Below the pieces are notes generated by a model. It was not told the origin of the DNA, ran no database searches, and saw only the letters and a list, made by a program, of their open reading frames with translations. Shown piece by piece: positions 29,293 through 36,317 of a stretch of 64,000 nucleotides of DNA. The stretch is from Zoogloea sp. LCSB751 (GTDB taxonomy: Bacteria; Pseudomonadota; Gammaproteobacteria; Burkholderiales; Rhodocyclaceae). Each line of letters begins with the position of its first letter. The first letter of the stretch is position 1. A program made the position numbers and the translations under genes. The stretch lies in assembly GCF_002028455.1 (NCBI RefSeq), contig NZ_MWUM01000008.1:124001-188000 (forward strand), given 5' to 3'.

Positions 29293-29317
29293 ACACCCTT
29301 GGTGCGTCCTGATCAAT

Positions 29318-29391
29318 GGCGGGCCGGGTGGGGAGGGCTTCGGCCCTGCCGGTGCCTTCGTTCCGGTTCGCCAACCCCGCTTTGGCCCGCC
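29318..29391 (+). ncRNA. C4-type antisense RNA
   Basis: A 74-nt segment closed by GGCGGGCC (29318-29325) and GGCCCGCC (29384-29391). Inside are the hairpin AGGGC-TTCG-GCCCT (29334-29347) and CCGG...CCGG (29349-29366), whose loop holds CCTTCGTT (29355-29362). Then comes TCGCCAA (29368-29374). CCTTCGTT is exactly complementary to AACGAAGG at 29426-29433, which includes the ribosome-binding site of the next small gene. TCGCCAA is complementary to TTGGCGA at 29398-29404. This is the two-site pairing scheme of the C4 antisense RNAs of phages P1 and P7. No phage genes are adjacent. Confidence 0.78.
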
Positions 29392-29397
29392 CCCCGT

Positions 29398-29435
29398 TTG
29401 GCGACGGAGGGCGGATTCAGTCCGCAACGAAGGAG
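29398..29435 (+). promoter_or_regulatory. Downstream C4 target overlapping the leader ribosome-binding site
   Basis: TTGGCGA (29398-29404) and AACGAAGG (29426-29433) mirror the two C4 pairing segments. The second site contains AAGGAG (29430-29435), 8 bases before the ATG at 29444. C4 binding would therefore hide the ribosome-binding site and stop translation of the leader peptide and, through coupling, the gene at 29536. Confidence 0.75.
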
Positions 29436-29443
29436 TTCCCACC

Positions 29444-29539
29444 ATGACCATTTCAGTCCTGGCGTGCTTACGCTTGCCCGCGCCTATTCCACCAAGCCAA
29501 TCTGCAGACGCGCTTCCCTTCGGGAGGTGCGGGCAATGA
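29444..29539 (+). CDS. 31-residue leader peptide, C4-controlled
   Basis: A short frame beginning MTISVLACLRLPAPIP and ending in TGA at 29537-29539. It has a good ribosome-binding site (AAGGAG at 29430) that lies within the C4 target. Its stop overlaps the ATG of the next gene as ATGA. In phage P1 the small icd gene occupies the same place: controlled by C4 and translationally coupled to the effector gene ant. The peptide itself is Pro/Ala-rich and matches nothing I recognise; its role is probably to couple translation. Confidence 0.6.
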   Translation: MTISVLACLRLPAPIPPSQSADALPFGRCGQ

Positions 29540-29817
29540 GCACACCACTGTATTTTCCCGCCACCAGCAGTCCGTTGTACCGCCTCGACGATGAAACCGA
29601 TGCGATGGCCCTGACCGACCAGATGTCAGCCCGCCTCGCACAACTGCAGGCCTTGCTGGCGATGACCTACGGCGATGCCGGTGACGCGTTCCGGCGGATG
29701 GCGCAAAGCCACAGGGACGATTACCTGTGGGCCTGCTACATGATCGCGGGAGAAGTCCGCGAGTTGGGTGACGCGCTGCTGGTTCAGAGACGCAAGGAAG
29801 CGGGACTCAACGCTTGA
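29536..29817 (+). CDS. 93-residue unknown protein coupled to the C4-controlled leader
   Basis: A small, soluble, acidic-to-neutral protein (MSTPLYFPATSSPLYRL at the start), with a helical C-terminal two thirds (LTDQMSARLAQLQALLAMTY and YLWACYMIAGEVRELGDAL). I do not recognise the family. The ATG at 29536 has no independent ribosome-binding site and overlaps the leader stop as ATGA, so its translation depends on the leader and hence on C4 control. In P1 this position holds an antirepressor, but this protein is far too short for Ant and shows no BRO/KilA-type motif. A strong hairpin follows at 29824. Confidence 0.65.
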   Translation: MSTPLYFPATSSPLYRLDDETDAMALTDQMSARLAQLQALLAMTYGDAGDAFRRMAQSHRDDYLWACYMIAGEVRELGDALLVQRRKEAGLNA

Positions 29818-29823
29818 TGCTGC

Positions 29824-29854
29824 CTCGCGCCGAATGCTCGGCATTCAGCGCGAG
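29824..29854. repeat. Strong inverted repeat after the C4-controlled gene
   Basis: CTCGCGCCGAATGC and GCATTCAGCGCGAG pair as a 14-bp stem with one mismatch and a TCG loop, 6 bases after the stop of the 93-residue gene. No T-run follows, so it is a stabilising stem or a weak terminator. A second smaller stem, AACCGTC/GACGGTT, lies at 29910-29930. Confidence 0.6.
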
Positions 29855-30191
29855 ACTCCGATATGGCTAAACGCTGCCTTATACCTCGCCCAGAAATGGC
29901 TTGGGACAAAACCGTCGATTGCTGACGGTTCCATTCAAGTCCCTGATTCGCTGCGGTCTTTAGTGCCGCATTGGCGGTGGCGCGATAGAGCAATAGCACT
30001 ACTTGTCATGACTATCGGTGGTTTCCATTTCGGTCGAAGCGGTCGCTTGGAGCAAGTGACACGAAAGACCGTTACTGGCCGAAAGCCAACGTTCTCAATT
30101 CTCTGCGCGACCATCGGCTCCGGCCGATTACCGGACTGCAGAAGAAGCATCTGCGCGCCCTGCGCAAACAACAGTCGATCCAGATGGCCGT
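29855..30191. other. Gap with a possible gene remnant
   Basis: No convincing intact gene. From about 29988 one plus-strand frame is open for some 100 codons with protein-like composition (DRYWPKANVLNSLRDHRL, then GLQKKHLRALRKQQ), but it has no usable start codon. It runs into the opposite-strand gene that ends at 30192. It may be the 3' end of a decayed gene. I do not recognise the family. Confidence 0.35.
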
Positions 30192-30581
30192 TCATGCCGG
30201 CGTTTCGTCAGATTTACCCACGGACCTGGTCGATGCCTTCCCTCGCCCCTTCCTCTCCGACCGCTTCTTCAACCCCAGCGCGGCCAGTTCGTCCGAATCC
30301 GGCCCGTAGATGGCCTTGACCTGGCTTTTCACGCCGAGGATCAGTTCGTGGAATGCGTGCTGGGCGGCGATGAGGGCGTCGCGGGTGGCGGCGTGGGTGT
30401 GGCGGGCGTGGAGTTCGGCTTCGTGGGCGGCGTTCAGCTTTTCGTAGGCGGCGCTGACGGCGGGGAAGCTGTAGTCGTCCTTGTAGGACTGGTAGTGGGG
30501 GATGCCTTTGAGGGCGCGGTAGGTATCTTCGTCAGCCTTGAGGTGCTGCGGCGACATGCGGACTTTGTTCGGATTGGCCAT
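30192..30581 (-). CDS. Conserved-looking unknown protein, 129 residues
   Basis: A highly charged soluble protein: MANPNKVRMSPQHLKADEDT at the start, a long alpha-helical middle with many Ala, His and Glu residues (about 45-95), a short block VKAIYGPDSDELAALGLKKRSERK, and a basic Ser/Thr tail. The composition and block pattern look like a real small protein family seen near mobile or accessory genes, but no function is known to me. It stands alone between two gene-poor stretches. Confidence 0.6.
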   Translation of the reverse strand: MANPNKVRMSPQHLKADEDTYRALKGIPHYQSYKDDYSFPAVSAAYEKLNAAHEAELHARHTHAATRDALIAAQHAFHELILGVKSQVKAIYGPDSDELAALGLKKRSERKGRGKASTRSVGKSDETPA

Positions 30582-30691
30582 GGCGTGTGTGCGGTGGGCA
30601 AGAGACGGGAGACGCTGTCTATGCTCGATACACTACGCCGGCTTATGCATTTTGGGCTGTGACATGACGCACTCGAAGGCCCGGAAGTGAG

Positions 30692-30775
30692 TTCGGCAAG
30701 CGGCGATTGGACTTCGCGAAGTGGCGAAGATGATTCGCGAGGTGACGAAGAGGATTCGGTGATATGCGATAAGTA
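30692..30775. repeat. Imperfect 21-bp tandem repeat
   Basis: Four units of 21 bp begin TTCG at 30692, 30713, 30734 and 30755. The two central units (TTCGCGAAGTGGCGAAGATGA and TTCGCGAGGTGACGAAGAGGA) differ at 4 positions and the outer two are more diverged. The stretch lies in a 294-base non-coding gap and is purine-rich on the plus strand. The 21-bp period equals seven codons or two helical turns. Confidence 0.45.
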
Positions 30776-30875
30776 TTCTGGGCGCCCCGAAATTTTTTCG
30801 TAGGACTCAGAATGCTTTTAGGCGCTGACCGAAGTCATTTCGCGTGGCGCAGAAATGACTTCGAGCGTGTCTGGC

Positions 30876-31424
30876 TCAAGGCCTGGCGGTGCGCTGGTGA
30901 TCGACCCAGATCAGTTTGTCCGTGGCAAAGCCCAGGGCTTGCGCCTGGGTCAGCAGTTGCTGGCGAACATCGGCGGGGAGTGTCGTGTCGCGGGCCAGAA
31001 TCCACAGGTAATCGCGGTCGGGGCCGGCGACGAGGGACCAGCGATAGTGCTGCTGATCGAGCGCGATCACGTGATAGCCGCCGTAGAAGGGCCCGAAGAA
31101 CGAGACCTTCAGCGATCCCGTGTCCTTGTCGCCAGTGAACAGCGCACGGCCGATGGCTTCTTTCCAGGCCTGGCGTCGGGTGTCGTAGCCGCGATTGATG
31201 ACCTTGACGCTGCCGTCTTCCTGCAACGCGTAGGTGGCATTCACATCGCTCATGCCGCGCTCGAACGAATGATCGAGCCGGGCGATTTCATACCATTGGC
31301 CGAGGTAACGATTGATGTCGAAAGACGTTACGGGATGCACGCCTTCAGGCGGCATCGTCGAACAGGCGGTCAGTGACAGGGCGAAGAGCAGGGTGAGGAT
31401 GGCTGTGCGCATGATCGACATCAT
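30876..31424 (-). CDS. blc: Outer-membrane lipocalin Blc
   Basis: Bacterial lipocalin, an outer-membrane lipoprotein that binds fatty acids and lysophospholipids. The signal peptide ends with lipobox LTAC. The lipocalin motif FDINRYLGQWYEIARLDHSFERGM holds GxWYEIAR, and later blocks (ATYALQEDGSVKVINRG, GGYHVIALDQQHY and YLWILAR) follow the Blc pattern. Three ATGs lie close together (31424, 31421 and 31412); the last gives the most compact signal peptide (MRTAILTLLFALSLTAC). It is monocistronic. Confidence 0.93.
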   Translation of the reverse strand: MMSIMRTAILTLLFALSLTACSTMPPEGVHPVTSFDINRYLGQWYEIARLDHSFERGMSDVNATYALQEDGSVKVINRGYDTRRQAWKEAIGRALFTGDKDTGSLKVSFFGPFYGGYHVIALDQQHYRWSLVAGPDRDYLWILARDTTLPADVRQQLLTQAQALGFATDKLIWVDHQRTARP

Positions 31425-31505
31425 ACGGGCCGAGGCATGACGATGAGAACTACAAGAGCGTTGCTGGTGGCCGGCTCTCGCGGTCCATTGTGTGTGGGCT
31501 TGCTG

Positions 31506-31724
31506 TCAGTTCTGAAGGGCCCAGGCGACGCCTTCGGTCGATGCGTAATGCAGGGCTGCCGTTTGACTCGTGAAGCTGGGTTTGAAACGCATGATCCGGG
31601 TCGTGGTGGATGTGCCTCTGCCCGAGTGAATGGACACCGATGCAGCAAAGCCGCCGTCGGAGTGCTGTTTGGTCATGGGGGAAACGCGAAAGCGGCCTAC
31701 GGTGATGGGTGTGTTGTTGTGCAT
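31506..31724 (-). CDS. Small unknown protein, 72 residues
   Basis: A soluble protein starting MHNNTPITVGRFRVSPMTKQ, followed by GFAASVSIHSGRG and IMRFKPSFTSQTAALHYA. This alternation of short beta-strands looks like a genuine small domain rather than a random frame, and similar short proteins occur in betaproteobacteria with no known role. It starts at an ATG preceded by an A/T-rich stretch without a clear ribosome-binding site. The opposite strand also has a 118-codon frame across this area, judged less likely. Confidence 0.45.
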   Translation of the reverse strand: MHNNTPITVGRFRVSPMTKQHSDGGFAASVSIHSGRGTSTTTRIMRFKPSFTSQTAALHYASTEGVAWALQN

Positions 31725-32224
31725 AGTTTATTTTTTGAGATGGCGCGTGCCATGCAGAATGGATTTAACAAGACAAGGCTTACCGTGTCTTGAGGCGTAC
31801 TCCAGGAGCGCAACGTCACGATCGAGCAAATCCGATTGCCCCTGGTGTCGTGGGTACGCCGTGCTTGCCGGTGCCAAACGCGATGACGCGCTATGGCTTG
31901 TCCGCCGGTTTGTTTTCAAGAAGGGGAAGGCTTCGCATCCGGGCGTTCCGTTGGCGCCATGACTGGCAAATTCGGGACGCTGCGTCTGGATGGGAGGGTT
32001 ACCGCTGCTTGCGCGATAGGCGCTATTGAAATTCACGAAAAGCCCCGGTTGATGGCGGGCTTCTTGGTGAATTGGTGGCGCACCCTACCATGCGTGGTCT
32101 GGATTGTGCAATAGATTTGTGTCGTGATTGTGACGGCGCTTCTGACTTTTGCGTTTCAGGGGGGCTCGAAGGATTCAGCGCGGTTGGCCTTGGCCTCCGG
32201 GCTCCCCTGGTGTCTGCTGCGCGT
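31725..32224. other. 500-base stretch without a convincing gene
   Basis: Frames on both strands are open for 70-100 codons but lack ribosome-binding sites and recognisable domains. A small inverted repeat, CAAGACA/TGTCTTG, lies at 31769-31792. Base composition is lower in GC than the flanks at its left end. It could hold decayed genes or regulatory DNA; nothing specific can be assigned. Confidence 0.4.
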
Positions 32225-33382
32225 TCAGCGCATCAGCTTGCCGCCGCTGCCGACGATGGTTACTTCGGCGAAGTGGGAGCCCTGGCGCTTGCCGGGGCCG
32301 AAGTCGAGGGTGTAGCCGCCGGCGTCGTAGTTGTGCAGGCTTTCGAGGGCGGCGGTGAGTTTTTCGCGGGTGGGTTGAGGGCCGGCGCGGCGCAGGCCTT
32401 CGACAAGCACTTTGGCGGAGATGAAGCCTTCCAGCGTGGTGTAGGTGAGGCCGGCGGCGGGTTGCAGGGCTTTGGGGATGGTTTCGAATTCGCGCACCAG
32501 GGGGAGCGCGGCGTTCCACGGGTAGGGCATGACCTGGGAGATGGCGATGCCGGTGGCGTCGGCGCCGAGTTCGCTGCTGAGGGCCTTGACGCCGACGACG
32601 GAGACGGCGAACAGCTGGGCCGCGTTGCCACTCTGCTTGAGCTTGCGGACGAAGGCGGCGGTGGCCTTGTAGGTGCTGAACATGATCACGGCCTGCGGGT
32701 CGGCGGCGGTGATGGTCCGCACGGCGGGGGCGACGTCGAGGGTGTTCTTGTCGAAGGAGCCCTTGGCGGCGATGGTCAGGTTGCGCTTGCGCAGGGCCTT
32801 GGTGACGCCGTCCACGCCGGAGATGCCGAGGGTGTCGTCCTGGTAGAAGACGGCGATGCGGGTGACGCCGGTGGTGGTGAGCTGGCGGACGATCTTCTCG
32901 GCTTCGTCGCCGTAGCTGGCGCGCACCCAGAAGGTGTAGGGGGAGGCCTGGCTGCGCAGGTCGTCGGAGCCGGTGTAGGGGGCGACGGAGGGGACCTTGC
33001 GTTCGTCGAGCAGGGGCATGACGGCCCAGTAGTTGGCGGTGCCCATGATGCCGAGGAAGGCCAGCACCTTGTCGTTGTCGAGCTGTTTCTTGACGTTCTG
33101 TACCGCGCGTTCGGGCACGTAGGCGTCGTCGGCGCTGACGAGCTCGATCTTCTTGCCGTGGATGCCGCCCTTGCTGTTGATCCACTTGAGATAGGCCTGG
33201 GCGCCGTCGCGCAGTTCGGTACCGAGCTCGGCGAGGGGGCCGTTGAGGGCGAGGCTCTGGCCGATGCGGATGGTGTCGGTCGCGGTGGGGGCTTCGGGGG
33301 CGGCGTGTAGCGGGGCGCTGGCAAACAACAGGCTGCCGAGCAGGGTGGTCAGGGCGCAAAGGCCCCGGGCGGAAAATCCCAT
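32225..33382 (-). CDS. Branched-chain amino-acid-type ABC solute-binding protein
   Basis: A 385-residue periplasmic binding protein of the LivJ/LivK (Peripla_BP_6) family. The signal peptide ends SAPLHA near residue 27. The mature part opens with TIRIGQSLALNGPLAELGTE and contains YLKWINSKGGIHGKKIELV and YTFWVRASYGDEA, all typical. ATG 33382 is chosen because GGAGAC lies upstream; an ATG at 33394 is an alternative. No permease or ATPase gene is nearby, so it is an orphan binding protein that must work with a transporter elsewhere or as a sensor partner. The ligand is unknown. Confidence 0.9.
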   Translation of the reverse strand: MGFSARGLCALTTLLGSLLFASAPLHAAPEAPTATDTIRIGQSLALNGPLAELGTELRDGAQAYLKWINSKGGIHGKKIELVSADDAYVPERAVQNVKKQLDNDKVLAFLGIMGTANYWAVMPLLDERKVPSVAPYTGSDDLRSQASPYTFWVRASYGDEAEKIVRQLTTTGVTRIAVFYQDDTLGISGVDGVTKALRKRNLTIAAKGSFDKNTLDVAPAVRTITAADPQAVIMFSTYKATAAFVRKLKQSGNAAQLFAVSVVGVKALSSELGADATGIAISQVMPYPWNAALPLVREFETIPKALQPAAGLTYTTLEGFISAKVLVEGLRRAGPQPTREKLTAALESLHNYDAGGYTLDFGPGKRQGSHFAEVTIVGSGGKLMR

Positions 33383-33510
33383 GACAGTCTCCATGGACAA
33401 GGTGACGGAGCCGGTCTGCTGCCGGCTCTCGGTTGCTGGAGGCGCGAGTTTATCCGCAAGGGATGCCTTGCGGATATGGGGCTGTCATGGGTTTGGCGTG
33501 ATGCCGGGGC

Positions 33511-34737
33511 TTAGCTGCGTTTTTTCCAGCTGGCGCGGCAGGTGTCCTGCAGATAATCGAGGATGTCGCCTTCGTCGTGGTGGTCGAGCTGCATGCGGGC
33601 TTCGGGGCCGAGGTCTTCGAGCCACATGCGGCGCACGTCGGCCTGGTATTCGAAGGGGACGACGTTTTCGATGAAGTGGGCGACGGCCTGTTCGTCGAAG
33701 CCGGTGTCGCGGAAGTTGTCCCAGATCTGCAGGGCGTCTTTCTTGCGCAGGTTGCGGGTGGGTTCGATGCCGGTGGCGACCATCAGCAGCACGCCGCACT
33801 GGACGTCGGTGTGGTCGCCCTGGCGGCCGGTGATGCGCAGCCATTCCTCGGCGCGGGCCTTGTCGTGGTGGGTGATCTCGTCGACGGAGCTGGTGTCGAA
33901 GAAGAACAGGCCGGAGAAGCGGTCTTGATTGCGGTAGAGCTCGGTGGCGGGGACTTCGCGGATCACCGGCAGCACCTTGGCGATGAAGCGCTCCTTCTCC
34001 TTTTCCATCAGGCCACGCAGGTGGGCGGGGGCGTCCTCCAGCCAGGCGTCGAGGGTCGGGAAGGCGGGGCTGCGCTTCTTGAGCGCGGCTTCGTGAAGCT
34101 TCATGAAGCGGTCGACGCTGAAGAAGCCGGCGGGCTTGCGTTCGCTGAGGAGGATCAGCAGCGCGCTGTTGATCACCGATTCGCTGAACACATGCCATTC
34201 GGTGGCGTCGTCGCGGCTCACGCCGAACTTGCCGGCCAGCCAGTAGGCCAGTTCGATGTGGTGCTGGTGCTGCTCGCGGGCGCGCTGTTCGGCGAGGTAG
34301 CGGGAGTAGGTGATCGGCGTGACCGAGGTGTGCTTGTCGAGAAAGTCCTTCTCGTTCTCGCGCAACACCTCGGGGCCGGCCAGCAGGCGTTCGCTGGGCA
34401 GGGCGTGGAGCTTGCGCAGGCGGTCGGCGCCGGCCTTGGAGAGGGCCAGCAGCGTCTTGTCGCGCAGCAGCTGGGTGGCGACGTCCATGCGTCCACCGGA
34501 TTCCGCTTCGAGGGCCAGGCCGACGAGGGTCACCAGCCGGTTGCGGGCGGCTTCCAGCTCGGGGCGCAGGTTGGCGGTGCCGAAATAGGCGGCCAGCTGC
34601 ACGATGCCCTTGGCGCCTTCCTTGCGGATGCCGTCCAGGCGGGCGGCATCCACGTGGTGGTTCTTCAGCGCGTGACGCAGCACCCGTTCGAAATAGGGGC
34701 TGGTGTCGACGGTGGCGAGTGCGGTATCGATGGACAT
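33511..34737 (-). CDS. Unknown protein, last gene of the J-domain cluster
   Basis: A 408-residue soluble protein, mostly alpha-helical and rich in charged residues, starting MSIDTALATVDTSPYFERVL. No signal peptide, membrane segment or known catalytic motif is seen. A histidine-dense stretch (RAREQHQHHIELAYWLAGKF, near 170-190) and DTSSVDEITHHDKARAEEWL stand out as possible metal or partner sites. It starts 10 bases after the preceding gene, so it is co-transcribed with the two other unknown proteins and the J-domain protein. I do not recognise the family. Confidence 0.8.
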   Translation of the reverse strand: MSIDTALATVDTSPYFERVLRHALKNHHVDAARLDGIRKEGAKGIVQLAAYFGTANLRPELEAARNRLVTLVGLALEAESGGRMDVATQLLRDKTLLALSKAGADRLRKLHALPSERLLAGPEVLRENEKDFLDKHTSVTPITYSRYLAEQRAREQHQHHIELAYWLAGKFGVSRDDATEWHVFSESVINSALLILLSERKPAGFFSVDRFMKLHEAALKKRSPAFPTLDAWLEDAPAHLRGLMEKEKERFIAKVLPVIREVPATELYRNQDRFSGLFFFDTSSVDEITHHDKARAEEWLRITGRQGDHTDVQCGVLLMVATGIEPTRNLRKKDALQIWDNFRDTGFDEQAVAHFIENVVPFEYQADVRRMWLEDLGPEARMQLDHHDEGDILDYLQDTCRASWKKRS

Positions 34738-34747
34738 GGGCGTCGGA

Positions 34748-35512
34748 TCAGATCGCGGATTCTTCGTCGTCCTCTTCCAGGCGCGGTACGCCCGGTTCGG
34801 CTTCGGCGGGCAGGCGGGCGGCTTCGGCGGCACGCTGGAGGCGGTCCTGGATCTCGATGACGAGCAGCTCGAACGTGTCCTGGAACTCATGGCGCAGCAC
34901 CCAGGCGGTTTCCATCCAGTCGCTGTCGGCCACTTCGGAGCGGGACATGCGGACCCGCACCATCTCGACCGCATCGCCGATCTCCAGGCCCTGGTCGAGC
35001 TCGTCCACGCGCTCGGCGTCCCAGGTGATGGCGGATTTGGGCGCGAAGGCCTTTTCGGCATCGATCTCCTGTTCGAACACGCCGTGGAAGGCGAGGGCGA
35101 GCAGGGAATCGTAGTGGTCGATGAAGTAGTCGGCCAGCAGGCGCACGCCTTCGTCGTGCTCGGCGAGGCATTCCAGCACTTCGGCGCAGGACGGGCCGGT
35201 GCGGTGCATGACGGCGTTCATGGTGTTGCGCAGGCGCGGCACGTACTTCTCGAGGGGCTCGCCGTACTGGCGTTCGAGGAGGATGGCCTGGACGAACTGC
35301 TCGGGGCTGACCAGCAGGTTGATGACCGATTCCTTGCTGGCGTCGAACTCGCGCATGACGGCCAGGACGTCCTTGGGGGCCATCTCGTCGAGCACCGCCA
35401 CCAGGGCGTGGTCGCCTTCCTGTTCGGCGATGACGGCGAGGTTGGCTTCGGCTTCGGCGATTTCGCCGGCCTGGATCAAGGCGTGGGTTTGCTTGATGAC
35501 AAGCTCAGACAT
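34748..35512 (-). CDS. Unknown acidic protein of the J-domain cluster
   Basis: A 254-residue soluble, acidic, helical protein starting MSELVIKQTHALIQAGEIAE, ending in a strongly acidic tail (RLEEDDEESAI). The N-terminal part resembles helical-repeat architecture (EAEANLAVIAEQEGDHALVA), perhaps TPR-like, but no repeat family is certain. A central block, HRTGPSCAEVLECLAEHDEG, contains two cysteines. It lies 18 bases after the 168-residue gene and 10 before the 408-residue gene. No function can be given from sequence. Confidence 0.8.
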   Translation of the reverse strand: MSELVIKQTHALIQAGEIAEAEANLAVIAEQEGDHALVAVLDEMAPKDVLAVMREFDASKESVINLLVSPEQFVQAILLERQYGEPLEKYVPRLRNTMNAVMHRTGPSCAEVLECLAEHDEGVRLLADYFIDHYDSLLALAFHGVFEQEIDAEKAFAPKSAITWDAERVDELDQGLEIGDAVEMVRVRMSRSEVADSDWMETAWVLRHEFQDTFELLVIEIQDRLQRAAEAARLPAEAEPGVPRLEEDDEESAI

Positions 35513-35530
35513 GGAGAGAAAACCTTTCGA

Positions 35531-36037
35531 TTAACGGTCGACAGCGTCGAAGCCCTGTTCGGACAGCCATTCTTCCCCGGCTTCGCCGAGGTCGTCGCTG
35601 TCTTCGTCTTCATCGCTGGTGCTGGGCGTGGCAGCACGGGCGATGGCGCCGCTGCCGAGCATCCATTCGAGCACCGCGGCGGTGACGAGGAAGTCGGCGC
35701 CGCCGTCCTGCTTGAGGCTCTGGGCGATGAGCGGCTGGGCCCACGGGGCGATGTCGAGGGATTCGGCGAGTTCGTCCCAGGCCGGGAAGCTGCCGTCGCC
35801 GGGTTCGGTGTGCGAGGCGGCGTGCAGGGCCTTGGGCGCGCTGAAGCGGAAGGCGCCATGCAGCGCGGAGGCCACCATCTCGGGGGCGGTGTCGATCATC
35901 GAGAGCAGGAAGGGGAATTCGCTGTGCTTCTCGCGGACGCGCTTCTTGAGCACGTCCTTGCCTTCCGAGTCGGAGCGCAGGTCGTCGATTTCGCTGGCGT
36001 AGCGCTCGAAAATGTCTTCGAAGTAAAACGAGGTCAA
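35531..36037 (-). CDS. Unknown acidic protein of the J-domain cluster, TTG start
   Basis: A 168-residue soluble protein. The TTG at 36037 is chosen because it overlaps the stop of the J-domain gene (TTGA), has AAAGG about 8 bases upstream, and no other start lies near. It begins [20 protein letters not shown] after the initiator and has an acidic Ser/Asp/Glu-rich segment near the end ([19 protein letters not shown]). The middle ([20 protein letters not shown]) is helical. Translation is coupled to the J-domain protein, suggesting that the two act together. The family is unknown to me. Confidence 0.78.
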   Translation of the reverse strand: MTSFYFEDIFERYASEIDDLRSDSEGKDVLKKRVREKHSEFPFLLSMIDTAPEMVASALHGAFRFSAPKALHAASHTEPGDGSFPAWDELAESLDIAPWAQPLIAQSLKQDGGADFLVTAAVLEWMLGSGAIARAATPSTSDEDEDSDDLGEAGEEWLSEQGFDAVDR

Positions 36038-36312
36038 GAAATTACCTTTTCAATGTACGAGGCCCACAGGGACGTGGCCTCCTGCAGCGGGTCGTCGATG
36101 AGGTTGCGCTGGCGCAGGGCGTCGTAGTCGCGCCGCTTGGCCTCGTCGGAGAGCAGATCATAGGCCGCCTGGATGTCGCGGAAGCGCGCCGCGGCGCCCG
36201 GATCGGGGTTGCGGTCCGGGTGGTAGAGGCGCGCCGCCTTGCGGTAGGCGGTCTTGATGACTTCCGCCGAGGCGCTGGGGGCGACACCGAGGACTTCGTA
36301 GGGATCGCGCAT
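36034..36312 (-). CDS. Small J-domain (DnaJ-like) protein
   Basis: A 92-residue protein consisting almost entirely of a J domain, which stimulates the ATPase of Hsp70 (DnaK). The order is helix I ([20 protein letters not shown]), the invariant HPD at residues 31-33 in LYHPDRNPD, and helix III-IV ([21 protein letters not shown]). The Gly/Phe-rich and zinc domains of DnaJ are absent. A short C-terminal tail ([18 protein letters not shown]) may bind a partner. It starts 5 bases after metF and overlaps the next gene, so it links methyl-cycle genes to a cluster of unknown proteins. Confidence 0.92.
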   Translation of the reverse strand: MRDPYEVLGVAPSASAEVIKTAYRKAARLYHPDRNPDPGAAARFRDIQAAYDLLSDEAKRRDYDALRQRNLIDDPLQEATSLWASYIEKVIS

Positions 36313-36317
36313 GGCGC

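Noticed and set aside
29231..29539. A plus-strand frame of about 100 codons running through the C4 RNA
   Set aside because: It crosses an intrinsic terminator and a structured RNA; only its last 31 codons, with their own ribosome-binding site, are a credible gene.
29231..30191. Calling the C4 segment a prophage
   Set aside because: No integrase, repressor, antirepressor, replication or structural phage gene is visible on either side.
29768..30319. A 183-codon plus-strand gene
   Set aside because: It overlaps the end of the C4-controlled gene, the strong hairpin at 29824 and the end of the opposite-strand gene at 30192, and its composition is not protein-like.
30692..30775. CRISPR array
   Set aside because: Units are contiguous 21-mers with no spacers and decay towards both ends; no cas gene is present.
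31437..31793. A 118-codon plus-strand gene
   Set aside because: The opposite strand has a shorter frame with a more convincing strand pattern; this one lacks a ribosome-binding site and recognisable blocks.
31893..32114. Plus-strand small gene upstream of the LivK-type gene
   Set aside because: No ribosome-binding site and no recognisable domain; it sits in a 500-base stretch open in several frames.
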